From positions 1 through 13,239 of the forward strand of contig CAZTZY010000081.1 in NCBI GenBank assembly GCA_964617765.1: a DNA stretch of 13,239 bases, written 5' to 3'. Below, piece after piece: positions 5,872 to 13,239 of this stretch; positions within the stretch are counted from its first letter, which is position 1; every line of letters starts with the position of its first letter. Under the pieces are notes generated by a model. It worked only from the letters and a program-made list of their open reading frames with translations, did not search any database and was not told the DNA's origin. The translations under genes and the position numbers were made by a program. The stretch is from CAZTZY01 sp964617765 (lineage in GTDB: Bacteria > Pseudomonadota > Gammaproteobacteria > Pseudomonadales > DT-91).

Positions 5872-6817
5872 GGGCACTTCTAAAAACCAGGATTTTTCCG
5901 GGAGAGCAAGGAAGCACTGCGCGCAGAACCGCAGTTTACACGCAGTAAATGAGGATTCGAGCACGCAGCTGACGTGGCTATCACGGGAAAAGACGGCTTT
6001 TAGAGTTACCCTTAATTTTACTCTGGCATTTTTATTTAACCTGCTGGCATTAACTCCGTCATTTGCTAACAACAATAATGCTGCTATAGAACAACTGCTT
6101 ACCCAATCGGGTGTTAATGAGCAAATCCAGCAATTTCCGAATGCCATGGCTTACAAGATTGAGCAAATCTATGCTCAGGGGCAATGTGATGAAAATTCTT
6201 TTATTACCATCAATAAGGCGATTCAAAAGACCATCAATAAAACATCAATGAAAACCATTGTACTTAATGATGTTGCAAAGCATTTAAACCCATTGGAATT
6301 ACAGGAACTGAACAACTGGTATAACTCACCTCTAGGCAAGAAAATCTCTCGACTGGAACAAGCATCCTCTTCGAGTAAAGCCTATGACGAAATACGTAAA
6401 GAAGGAGGACTTCTGTTATCCAACAAAAAACGCCTGGCCATGGTACAGGATATTGACAACGCCATTCATGCCACAGATTGGGCAGTGAATGTAGAATTAC
6501 AATCAACGATAGCCATGTTAGGTGGGCTAGCACAAATCCAGCATAAAAATATCACTGCCAACCTGGTACAATTTGCTTCAACAATAGAGGAACAAAAATC
6601 CTTGTTACGGCCTCAAGTGGAAAAATCCATATTGCTTTGGTATATGTATACCTATAAAAGCTTGAGTAAGGAGGAACTCAATACCTACATTGAATTCTTA
6701 AAAAAGGAAAATACCCAAAAGTTTAATAGCATTTCTTTAAAAAGCCTGTCTCATGCCATCACTACAGTAGTAGAAGATTTTATTATCACTATCGAAACAG
6801 ATAGCCTTAAACCTTAA
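5837..6817 (+). CDS. Secreted DUF2059-like protein with element inserted in its signal peptide
   Basis: The function is unknown. The part from about residue 78 is a helical, periplasm-type protein containing LNPLELQELNNWYNSPLGKK (about residues 150-169), resembling the F-Y-SP-GKK core of DUF2059. The hydrophobic core of a signal peptide (FTLAFLFNLLALTPSFA, 61-77) is visible, with probable cleavage after A77, but it is preceded by about 55 residues. Residues 12-59 are encoded by a palindromic insertion. Deleting those 48 codons joins MQKTLL directly to NFTLAFLF, a normal signal peptide. Possible starts are ATG 5837, 5840 or 5852; none has a clear ribosome site, and all overlap the end of the glycosyltransferase gene (20-35 bases), implying coupling. 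No usable start lies between the insertion and the hydrophobic core. Whether the extended leader still directs export is uncertain. Confidence 0.75.
   Translation: MMTRFMQKTLLKGTSKNQDFSGRARKHCAQNRSLHAVNEDSSTQLTWLSREKTAFRVTLNFTLAFLFNLLALTPSFANNNNAAIEQLLTQSGVNEQIQQFPNAMAYKIEQIYAQGQCDENSFITINKAIQKTINKTSMKTIVLNDVAKHLNPLELQELNNWYNSPLGKKISRLEQASSSSKAYDEIRKEGGLLLSNKKRLAMVQDIDNAIHATDWAVNVELQSTIAMLGGLAQIQHKNITANLVQFASTIEEQKSLLRPQVEKSILLWYMYTYKSLSKEELNTYIEFLKKENTQKFNSISLKSLSHAITTVVEDFIITIETDSLKP
5868..6015. mobile_element. MITE-like palindromic element, TTAA-flanked, in-frame
   Basis: The element is bounded by TTAA at 5868-5871 and 6012-6015, with TTAAGGG at the left and CCCTTAA at the right. The outer 19 bases after TT (5870-5888 against 5995-6013 reversed) match at 15 positions. 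The imperfect pairing continues over nearly the whole length to a small loop near 5940 (GTTTAC/GTAAAT), so it can fold into one long hairpin. It encodes no transposase; a TA or TTAA target duplication suggests mobilisation in trans by a Tc1/IS630-type or similar enzyme, which is inference. One TTAA plus the 140-bp core is 144 bp, a multiple of three, and it is open in the frame of the downstream gene. Confidence 0.8.
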
Positions 6818-6863
6818 CCAATAACTCGACATTTCTTTTTATATCACACAATAGTGGTTGATA

Positions 6864-7574
6864 TTACTTTCTGGATTGCAGTTGTTTTTCTTCTAACTGC
6901 TGACTGATATTTTTCCAACTGGTTTTATCACGCAGGTAAATTGCCTGTGCAGACATTGCCGTTTCAACATGATTATTTTGTAATGCATATTCACCCGGCA
7001 AAAATAAATCCTGTGCATACGCAACTTGCGTAATCATTTCAACGGCAAAAAAACCTGCAATATCTTTCAGGATTGATGACATATCACCAACTACTCTTTT
7101 CGAATGAAACTGCAGAGACTGCAATTGCTTAATTGGAATCATTGCATCAGTCATTATAGATTTTGCTACACCGTTAGTGTCAAAACCATATTCAGCGACA
7201 TAAACCTCGCCCATGCGAGCATCAGTAATCACCAGACAAGAATCTTGTGACGCAGTGGTTCTTGCAGTAGTTTGTGCAATAGCACCTAAACTGCTGACCG
7301 AAATAACCGGAATATTGGCGGCATACGCCAAAGACTTTGCCACAGAAGTTGCCAGGCGTACACCTGTGAAAGCTCCGGGACCTGCAGCAAAGACAATAGC
7401 ATCAAGATCTGTAATCTTACAGTGTTGTTCTTGCAGTACTTCATCAATAAAAGCCAGCATATATTGGGTATGAGTGCGTGCGCCATCTTGCTCACGCACA
7501 CTTAGCTTGCCATTAAAAGTGAGTGCAATTGAGCACAATGAAGTACTCGATTCAATAGCCAGTAAATTACTCAT
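6864..7574 (-). CDS. tsaB: tRNA threonylcarbamoyladenosine biosynthesis protein TsaB
   Basis: TsaB is the scaffold partner of TsaD and TsaE in the complex that transfers threonylcarbamoyl to A37 of ANN-decoding tRNAs. The 236-residue protein matches the family length. It has the ASKHA-type N-terminus LLAIESSTSLCSIAL (residues 4-18), HTQYMLAFIDEVL (35-47), and the conserved AAGPGAFTGVRLA stretch (about 63-75) that forms the dimer interface. The start ATG (7574-7572) lies inside the end of hemH, in ATGAGTAA, an 8-base overlap, so translation is probably coupled. The gene converges on the DUF2059-like gene with 46 bases between the stops and no good terminator there. Together with miaE, two separate position-37 tRNA modification genes lie in this window. 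Confidence 0.95.
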   Translation of the reverse strand: MSNLLAIESSTSLCSIALTFNGKLSVREQDGARTHTQYMLAFIDEVLQEQHCKITDLDAIVFAAGPGAFTGVRLATSVAKSLAYAANIPVISVSSLGAIAQTTARTTASQDSCLVITDARMGEVYVAEYGFDTNGVAKSIMTDAMIPIKQLQSLQFHSKRVVGDMSSILKDIAGFFAVEMITQVAYAQDLFLPGEYALQNNHVETAMSAQAIYLRDKTSWKNISQQLEEKQLQSRK

Positions 7575-8574
7575 TGGGGTCTACCATGAATGCTGAACAA
7601 TAAGGCTTTACAATTTCCAGCATCATTTGAATGTGTTCATCACTGGCATTCAAACAGGGAATCAGTCGCAATATTTCACCACCAGCCTCTTTGAAATAAC
7701 CGTCATTTTCAATACTGATCTCTTCCAGTGTTTCCAGACAATCCACTGAAAAAGAAGGGCAAAGTACATCAACGGTTTTGATACCTTTCTTTGCTAACAT
7801 TTTTACCGTATCAGCTGTATACGGCTGCAACCATTCAGCACGCCCCAAACGTGACTGAAAACTACCTGTCAATTCTTCCGGCTTCAAACCCAGATCAATT
7901 TTAAGGTTTTCTGTCGTTTGCAGGCATTGCTGATAATACGGATCGCCTTTCTCGGCATACATTTTCGGCACACCATGATTGGAAATCAACAAGTGCTCGG
8001 ATCGACCATTTTTTTCCCAAAACTGGCGAACAGATTGCGCCAAGGCCTGACGATACGCCGGATGCTGGTAATATTCTTTTATCACCGTAATATCAGCAAC
8101 ATTACGCTGCTGCATATTGTATTGTGCTATCTGATCGTAAATGGCGGCTGTTGTCGAACATGAGTATTGTGGATACAGCGGCAATACCAGTATTTTTTCA
8201 GCCTTGGCACGATAACTTTCGATTTGCGCAGTAATGCCTGGTTTGCCATAGGTAAAAACATAATCGACTAACACCTTATCTTTACCGTATTTTTCTGCCA
8301 ATGCTGCTGTCAGTTTTTGTACTTGTTGCTGAGTAAAAATGCGCAAGGGTGAATCGCCAAACTCTTGCCACATAGCCTGATAACCGTGAGAAACCGGCTT
8401 GGGCCGAAATGGCAAAATGAAGCAGTTTAAAATCATCCACCAGATTGGCCTTGGCACTTCAACCACACGGCGATCGCTCAAAAATGGCTTGAGAAAGGCG
8501 CGTACAGCTTGTGGTGTTGGTGCTTCAGGTGTACCAAGATTAGCTATCAGGATGGCTAGTGGTGCTTTTTGCAT
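7567..8574 (-). CDS. hemH: Ferrochelatase HemH
   Basis: Ferrochelatase inserts Fe(II) into protoporphyrin IX, the last step of protohaem synthesis. From ATG 8574 the protein has 335 residues. Family motifs are ILIANLGTPEAPT (residues 8-20), the catalytic histidine in ISNHGVPKMYAEKGDPY (H200), FQSRLGRAEWLQPYT (239-253), and CPSFSVDCLETLEE with the acidic metal-path residues E281 and E284. The residue before the catalytic His is Asn rather than the usual Phe or Ala, a mild variation. An in-frame GTG at 8580 is possible, but the AAGAG sequence is better placed for ATG 8574. The gene follows adk, separated by a terminator, and overlaps tsaB by 8 bases. A promoter could lie in the 40-odd bases between terminator and start, but I see no strong one. 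Confidence 0.95.
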   Translation of the reverse strand: MQKAPLAILIANLGTPEAPTPQAVRAFLKPFLSDRRVVEVPRPIWWMILNCFILPFRPKPVSHGYQAMWQEFGDSPLRIFTQQQVQKLTAALAEKYGKDKVLVDYVFTYGKPGITAQIESYRAKAEKILVLPLYPQYSCSTTAAIYDQIAQYNMQQRNVADITVIKEYYQHPAYRQALAQSVRQFWEKNGRSEHLLISNHGVPKMYAEKGDPYYQQCLQTTENLKIDLGLKPEELTGSFQSRLGRAEWLQPYTADTVKMLAKKGIKTVDVLCPSFSVDCLETLEEISIENDGYFKEAGGEILRLIPCLNASDEHIQMMLEIVKPYCSAFMVDPNE

Positions 8575-8612
8575 AGTCACTCTTGGGAAGGCCTCTAAAG
8601 ATAATGTCTCAC

Positions 8613-8644
8613 AAAATAAAAAGGCCCTTTTACAAGAGCCTTTT
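8613..8644 (-). terminator. Intrinsic terminator after adk
   Basis: On the minus strand, AAAAGGCTC (8644-8636) pairs with GGGCCTTTT (8627-8619), a 9-bp stem with one wobble and an 8-base loop, followed by TTTTT-A-TTTT down to 8613. It begins 16 bases past the adk stop and would end most adk transcripts before hemH. Confidence 0.88.
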
Positions 8645-8659
8645 GTTTACTGCCCTTTC

Positions 8660-9304
8660 TCAAGCAAGTGCTTTAAATACGGCGTTACGGATATCATCAA
8701 CACTACCGACACCCGGCACATAAAGATATTTCGGCGCATTGGCAGTTTTCAGGTTTTTATAAAATCCAACTAACGGTTCAGTTTGTTCATGATAAACATC
8801 AAGGCGCTTGCGGACAGTCTCTTCCTTATCATCGTCACGCTGAATCAATAATTCACCAGTGACATCGTCAACACCGGCTTTTTTCGGTGGGTTAAAAGTA
8901 ACATGATAAACACGACCAGAAGCTGAATGGACACGACGACCTGATAAACGCTGGATGATTTCTTGGTCTTTGACATCGATTTCAAGTACACAATCGAGAT
9001 CTACACCAGCATCAATCATGGCCTGGGCTTGTGGAATCGTGCGTGGAAAACCATCAAACAAAAAACCGTTTTTACAATCAGATTGCGCAATACGCTCTTT
9101 GACTATAGCAATAATGATATCGTCTGATACCAGGCCACCAGAAGCCATGACATCCTTCACTTGTAAACCTAATGCCGTTTCATTTTTGATGGCAGCCCTC
9201 AACATATCCCCGGTTGAAATTTGAGGAATATTGAATTTTTCACAGATAAATTGTGCTTGGGTACCTTTTCCGGCACCAGGTGCACCCAACAAAATCAGAC
9301 GCAT
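8660..9304 (-). CDS. adk: Adenylate kinase
   Basis: Adenylate kinase interconverts ATP + AMP and 2 ADP and sets adenylate energy charge in the cytoplasm. From ATG 9304 it has 214 residues, the same as the E. coli enzyme. The P-loop GAPGAGKGT is at residues 7-15, STGDMLRAAI (about 30-39) contacts AMP, GFPRTIPQAQAM (about 85-96) carries the conserved Arg, and the long LID domain runs about 122-159 (RRVHSASGRVYHVTFNPPK and onward, without zinc cysteines). An upstream ATG at 9319 would add five residues, but AGGAG sits 6 bases before ATG 9304. The next gene on the strand is hemH, beyond a terminator; adk-hemH order is also known from enterobacteria. Confidence 0.98.
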   Translation of the reverse strand: MRLILLGAPGAGKGTQAQFICEKFNIPQISTGDMLRAAIKNETALGLQVKDVMASGGLVSDDIIIAIVKERIAQSDCKNGFLFDGFPRTIPQAQAMIDAGVDLDCVLEIDVKDQEIIQRLSGRRVHSASGRVYHVTFNPPKKAGVDDVTGELLIQRDDDKEETVRKRLDVYHEQTEPLVGFYKNLKTANAPKYLYVPGVGSVDDIRNAVFKALA

Positions 9305-9433
9305 AAGAAACTCCTGCATTTTGAATTAAGAAACCCACTTTAGGTCGTCAAATGGGGAAAGTAACCTTACAAGTTTGAGGTCTTTGAGACAAGTTTTTAT
9401 TATCCCAAACAGATGCAAAATTGCGGAAATTGA

Positions 9434-10243
9434 TTATTTTTTGAGCAGCTTTATTTTGGCAGCTTCCCACATTGCATCCATTTCATCCAGCGTCGCTTCA
9501 TCAGGGGTTTTACCTTGCTCAGCCAGTGCCGCTTCAATGTAAGCAAAACGCGCCTCAAATTTGCGATTACTGGCAGCCAACGCAGATTCCGCATCAATCT
9601 TCAGGTGTCTCGCCACATTCACACAGCTAAAAAGCAGGTCGCCCAATTCTTCTTCGATGCCATCGGCATTTTCACCAGCAATGGCTTCCTCTAGCTCGGC
9701 AATTTCCTCACGAATTTTAAACAAGGCTGACGAAGCATCGTTCGAGTCAAAACCCACCTGGCTCACTCGTTTCTGGATTTTTTGCGCCCGGCTCAATGCC
9801 GGTAATGCGAGGGGTATATCGTCTAACACTTTATATTTTTCTTTGGTTTTTCGCTCTGACTGTTTGATTGTCTCCCATTGCTGCTTGACACCCTCAACAT
9901 CAATAGCACTATCAAAGCGTGCAGTTAAATCACCATTGGGAAAAACATGGGGATGCCGGCTAATGAGCTTGGCAGTAATAACATCAACGACTGCAGCAAA
10001 ATCAAACCAGTGATTTTCTTTCGCTAACTGTGCATAAAAGACTACCTGGAATAACACATCACCCAATTCTTCCTTGATTTGCTGTTGATCATTGCCAAAA
10101 ATCGCATCAACCAATTCATAGGCTTCTTCCAGTGTAGAAGAAGTGATTGACTGGAAATCCTGCGCCAAATCCCAGGGGCAGCCACCATCCTTGTCACGCA
10201 AACGTGACATCAGTAACAATAAATCATCCAGTGAATAGGCCAT
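9434..10243 (-). CDS. mazG: Nucleoside triphosphate pyrophosphohydrolase MazG
   Basis: MazG hydrolyses NTPs and dNTPs to monophosphates and pyrophosphate, and in E. coli it also lowers ppGpp levels. The 269-residue product carries two MazG domains. The first has E39, E40 and E43 (TLEEAYELVDAI) and EELGD at 58-62; the second has REEIAELEEAI (E179, E180, E183) and EEELGD at 197-202. Each set is a magnesium-binding Glu/Asp cluster, so both domains look intact at these positions. The start ATG (10243-10241) shares its A with the relA stop (TAATG), which implies translational coupling to relA: a ppGpp-making enzyme and an enzyme that counteracts starvation signalling from one message. No convincing terminator follows before adk. 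Confidence 0.96.
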   Translation of the reverse strand: MAYSLDDLLLLMSRLRDKDGGCPWDLAQDFQSITSSTLEEAYELVDAIFGNDQQQIKEELGDVLFQVVFYAQLAKENHWFDFAAVVDVITAKLISRHPHVFPNGDLTARFDSAIDVEGVKQQWETIKQSERKTKEKYKVLDDIPLALPALSRAQKIQKRVSQVGFDSNDASSALFKIREEIAELEEAIAGENADGIEEELGDLLFSCVNVARHLKIDAESALAASNRKFEARFAYIEAALAEQGKTPDEATLDEMDAMWEAAKIKLLKK

Positions 10244-12498
10244 TATAAAAAGCCGCTATTAGCAATACGTTGCACTGAAATAATATTGGGCAACTGGTTC
10301 AATACAGCGAGGACACGGCTTAATGACTGCAAATCCTTGACTTCAAGAGTGACTTGCATATCTGCAGTATTCAATTCCTGATTAGATTGTGTTTTCATTG
10401 CCAAAACGTTAATTCGCTCATTGGCTAACAAGGTTGAAACATCGCGCAACAAGCCTGAACGGTCATATGCCTCGATATAAATATCAACAGGATAAGTACT
10501 TTGTGGTTTGTGTCCCCAACCCACTTCGATAATACGTTGCGGTTCCTTTTCCTGCAGATGTAAGAACTGCTGGCAGTCCTGCCTGTGTACTGATACTCCG
10601 CGGCCGATGGTCACATAACCACCTATCATATCGCCCGGCAATGGCTTACAACAATTGGCCATTTGCGTCAGCATATTACCGGCACCATAAACCTGTATTT
10701 CACTGCTTGACTGCGATTTTTTCGGCTCGGAAATTCGCCACTGCGGTGATAATTCCAACTGGTTATGGTCTACCGTTAATGCTTGTGCGGCTTTTAAAAC
10801 CGGGCCGGTTCCGGAATCACCTGCGCCAACAGCAGAATACATATCCTCAACCGAGGGATAACCCAGACTAGAAGCCACCGCCTTATAATCAACGCTGGTT
10901 AATGCCAGGCGCTTGAATTCACGTTCCAGCAACGCCTTGCCGGTAATCATGTTCTGGGCTTTATCGCGTTGCTTAAACCATTGTTTAACTTTACTGCGGG
11001 CACGTGACGTTTTCAGGTAACCCAAAGAAGGCCGTAACCATTCACGACTGGGTTCGGCTTCTTTCGATGTGATAATATCAACTTGTTGGCCCGTTTCGAG
11101 ACGATATGTCAGCGGCACAATACGCCCGTTAACTTTGGCGCCTCGGCAACGGTGTCCAACTTCGGTATGAACTCGGTAGGCAAAGTCTAGCGGAGTAGCA
11201 CCATTTCCCAGTTCCACAACATGGCCTTCCGGGGTAAATACATAGATTTTATCTTCGGTAACTTCATAGGCGAGCTCATCTGCGAGATCGTCCAGTGTAC
11301 CCTCTGATTCACTCTCATCAAGTACCTGTTTTAACCACGCAATTTTTTCTTCATATCCGGTAGTTTGTACGGCATGATCAGCACCTTTGTATTGCCAGTG
11401 CGCACATACGCCAAATTCCGATTCATTATGCATATCAAAGGTTCGGATTTGTATTTCGACAATCTTGCCATCAGGGCCGATGACCGCTGTATGCAAAGAG
11501 CGATAGCCGTTCTCCTTGGGCATGGCAATATAATCGTCAAATTCCTTGGGAATGGTATGCCATAACGTATGCACAATACCTAACACGGTATAACAATCGC
11601 GCACTTCCTTGACCAAAACACGCACAGCCCGAACATCATATACTTGTGAAAAGCTGATATTTTTACGCTGCATTTTTCGCCAGATGCTGTATATATGCTT
11701 AACTCGTCCAAATACTTCGCCCTCAATATTGGCCTCTTTAATCTCATCACGGAGCTGGGCAATAATATCATCAATGTATTTTTGCCGATCCATCCGCCGC
11801 TCATCGAGCTGTGCAGCAATATGTTTATAGGCCTCCGGCTCAAGATAACGGAAGCTGAGATCTTCCAGCTCCCATTTAATATGGCCTATGCCCAAACGGT
11901 GAGCTAAAGGCGCATAAACCTCAAAAACCTCTTTGGCAACTTTATAGCGACGTTCAGTATTATTTTTAACTGCACGGATTGCACAGGTTCTTTCAGCCAG
12001 TTTGATAAGGGCAACACGTACGTCATTGACCATCGCCACTAACATTTTTCTGATATGGTCAGGCTGGGCCTGATTTTGACCAAGGATTTTATCTGCAGTT
12101 AATACGGCATTCGATTTGGAAATCGTTGCCATCTGCACAACACCTTCAATTAATTTAGCCACTGGCTCGCCAAATTTTTTACGAATAATGTCAATACTGA
12201 CTGTATTGTCCCGAACGGTTCTATAAAGAATTGCGGCAACGAGAGTATCCTGGTCAACGTTCAGATCAGTGAGTATTTCGGCCATCTCCAGACCCGTAAG
12301 GAAACGGCTGTAACCTTCTCCCCATATGGAAAGGGCTTCTTTAGGTGTATTGTCATTGTGTTGTGCAAACTCCGCGGCAGATTGCAGCACATCCTGAGAT
12401 ATCACCACATGTTTGGCGATAGGCAATCGCTGGATCCAGCGCGGAATATCAACCTGGCCCTGAGCATTTAATGGATAGGCATCTCTTACTTGAACCAT
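10243..12498 (-). CDS. relA: GTP pyrophosphokinase RelA ((p)ppGpp synthetase I)
   Basis: RelA is the ribosome-associated synthetase that makes pppGpp/ppGpp when uncharged tRNA enters the A site. The 751-residue protein (E. coli has 744) shows a degenerate hydrolase domain (about 50-200) in which the HD/ED metal motif is replaced by ILYRTVRDN (90-98). The synthetase domain follows, with RVKHIYSIWRKM (265-276), VYDVRAVR (286-293), EFDDYIA (319-325) and NGYRSLH (330-336); the acidic ExDD form marks monofunctional RelA as opposed to SpoT/Rel. Then come TGS (about 415-476), a helical region, the NCCKPLPGD conserved-cysteine domain (615-623) and a C-terminal ACT/RRM domain (about 670-750). The start is ATG 12498 with GAGAG upstream. 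The gene lies 56 bases after cysM and overlaps mazG by one base. A SpoT hydrolase should exist elsewhere. Confidence 0.98.
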   Translation of the reverse strand: MVQVRDAYPLNAQGQVDIPRWIQRLPIAKHVVISQDVLQSAAEFAQHNDNTPKEALSIWGEGYSRFLTGLEMAEILTDLNVDQDTLVAAILYRTVRDNTVSIDIIRKKFGEPVAKLIEGVVQMATISKSNAVLTADKILGQNQAQPDHIRKMLVAMVNDVRVALIKLAERTCAIRAVKNNTERRYKVAKEVFEVYAPLAHRLGIGHIKWELEDLSFRYLEPEAYKHIAAQLDERRMDRQKYIDDIIAQLRDEIKEANIEGEVFGRVKHIYSIWRKMQRKNISFSQVYDVRAVRVLVKEVRDCYTVLGIVHTLWHTIPKEFDDYIAMPKENGYRSLHTAVIGPDGKIVEIQIRTFDMHNESEFGVCAHWQYKGADHAVQTTGYEEKIAWLKQVLDESESEGTLDDLADELAYEVTEDKIYVFTPEGHVVELGNGATPLDFAYRVHTEVGHRCRGAKVNGRIVPLTYRLETGQQVDIITSKEAEPSREWLRPSLGYLKTSRARSKVKQWFKQRDKAQNMITGKALLEREFKRLALTSVDYKAVASSLGYPSVEDMYSAVGAGDSGTGPVLKAAQALTVDHNQLELSPQWRISEPKKSQSSSEIQVYGAGNMLTQMANCCKPLPGDMIGGYVTIGRGVSVHRQDCQQFLHLQEKEPQRIIEVGWGHKPQSTYPVDIYIEAYDRSGLLRDVSTLLANERINVLAMKTQSNQELNTADMQVTLEVKDLQSLSRVLAVLNQLPNIISVQRIANSGFL

Positions 12499-12554
12499 AA
12501 CATCTCTCTCGCAGTTAATTCCCTATACATAAAAAGCCATCCCTACAAACCACT

Positions 12555-13239
12555 TCAGGAAAATACACCGGTTGATAAATAACGATCACCCCTGTCGCAA
12601 ATGATGGCGACAACCACTGCATTTTCAAGCTTGGCTGCAACCCTTAAAGCACCGGCCACAGCTCCACCGGATGAAACCCCACAAAAAATGCCTTCCTTTT
12701 TAGCTAACAGCCGCATAGTGCTTTCAGCTTCATCCTGAGTAATATCGAGTATCTGATCAACACGGCTCGAATCATATATTTTAGGCAAATAAGCCTCAGG
12801 CCAACGCCGAATACCAGGAATTATGGCACCATCGGCAGGTTGCAACCCTATAATCTGTATTTGCGGATTTTTACTTTTCAGGTAACGGGAATTGCCCATT
12901 ATTGTTCCGGTTGTTCCCATGGAGCTGACAAAATGCGTGATCCTGCCATGGGTTTGCTGCCATATTTCAGGACCTGTCGTTTCATAATGCGCGAAAGGAT
13001 TATCGTTATTCGAGAATTGATCCAGCACAATACCTTGACCTTCAGACTGCATTTTTAGCGCCAAATCCCTTGCTCCCTCCATGCCTTCCTCTTTGGATAC
13101 CTCAATCAGCGTTGCACCATACGCTGTCATGGATAATTTCCGCTCTGCACTCATGTGTGATGGCATAATTAAAACCATCTTGTAGCCTTTCATTGCAGCG
13201 ACCATGGCCAGTGCGATACCGGTATTACCGCTGGTGGCT
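12555..13239 (-). CDS. cysM: Cysteine synthase B (CysM), 5' end outside window
   Basis: CysM is a PLP-dependent O-acetylserine sulfhydrylase that makes cysteine from O-acetylserine and sulfide or thiosulfate. The reading frame stays open to the window edge; the visible 227 codons begin ATSGNTGIALAM, the conserved substrate loop, so roughly the first 70 residues, including the PLP-binding lysine, are missing. Also visible are SSMGTTGTIMG, the PLP phosphate-binding loop, GVSSGGAVAGALRVA near the C-terminus, and the ending AIICDRGDRYLSTGVFS. The RRWPEAYLPKIYD stretch and this ending point to CysM and not CysK. An internal ATG at 13205 is not the true start. It precedes relA by 56 bases on the same strand and may share a transcript with it. 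Confidence 0.93.
   Translation of the reverse strand, partial: ATSGNTGIALAMVAAMKGYKMVLIMPSHMSAERKLSMTAYGATLIEVSKEEGMEGARDLALKMQSEGQGIVLDQFSNNDNPFAHYETTGPEIWQQTHGRITHFVSSMGTTGTIMGNSRYLKSKNPQIQIIGLQPADGAIIPGIRRWPEAYLPKIYDSSRVDQILDITQDEAESTMRLLAKKEGIFCGVSSGGAVAGALRVAAKLENAVVVAIICDRGDRYLSTGVFS

Noticed and set aside
5827..6147. 106-residue minus-strand reading frame spanning the palindromic element
   Set aside because: It is antisense to two supported genes, has no ribosome site, and its product shows no recognisable family; it is open because of the element.
6841..6864. Inverted repeat ATATCA...TGATAT between the convergent DUF2059-like and tsaB genes, a candidate two-way terminator
   Set aside because: The stem is AT-rich with a bulge, includes the tsaB stop, and has no U-tract following it on either strand.
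8595..8612. Promoter for hemH between the adk terminator and the hemH start
   Set aside because: Only a vague ATTATC/TATCTT -10 candidate is present, with its -35 falling in the terminator U-tract; not strong enough to annotate.
9340..9433. Promoter and short ACAAGTTT direct repeats upstream of adk
   Set aside because: Candidate hexamers (for example TTGACG with TAATTC at 17 bases) match poorly at -10, and the 8-base repeats are too short to interpret in AT-rich DNA.

Overview
This window is an ordinary-looking chromosomal stretch from a gammaproteobacterium with moderately AT-rich DNA. The evidence is a RecA with an Escherichia-type LexA box in front of it, a hydrolase-dead monofunctional RelA followed directly by MazG, a FabV-type enoyl reductase, a 214-residue long-form Adk followed by HemH, and a MiaE-type tRNA hydroxylase. 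The genus cannot be fixed from the sequence alone. A Legionellales-like or other small-genome gammaproteobacterial lineage is possible, but this is not shown.

Layout: (1) 47-1546, minus strand: recA and recX, abutting with no gap, behind an SOS promoter whose -10 box touches a near-consensus LexA operator. (2) 1792-3920, minus strand: fabV and then an LACTB2-like metallo-beta-lactamase-fold gene, with a strong intrinsic terminator sitting on the start region of the second gene. (3) 4065-6817, plus strand, divergent from fabV: miaE, an unassigned GT-A glycosyltransferase and a secreted DUF2059-like protein, closely spaced or overlapping and so probably one operon. (4) 6864-9304, minus strand: adk, terminator, then hemH overlapping tsaB. 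(5) 9434-13239, minus strand: cysM (cut by the window end), relA and mazG.

Most genes are housekeeping: DNA repair and SOS (recA, recX), fatty-acid elongation (fabV), tRNA modification (miaE, tsaB), nucleotide balance (adk, mazG), haem synthesis (hemH), the stringent response (relA) and cysteine synthesis (cysM).

The most unusual item is at 5868-6015. A MITE-like, fully palindromic element flanked by TTAA repeats lies inside the signal-peptide coding region of the DUF2059-like gene. Removing one TTAA copy plus the element (144 bp, exactly 48 codons) restores a textbook signal peptide in frame. As it stands, the element is open in that frame and adds 48 residues between the n-region and the hydrophobic core. 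The same event leaves the stop codon of the upstream glycosyltransferase intact. This resembles the in-frame palindromic elements described in Rickettsia, here in a different bacterial class. I see no CRISPR array, rRNA, tRNA, transposase or prophage gene. No gene-free stretch exceeds 300 bases; the longest (1547-1791) holds the recA control region.
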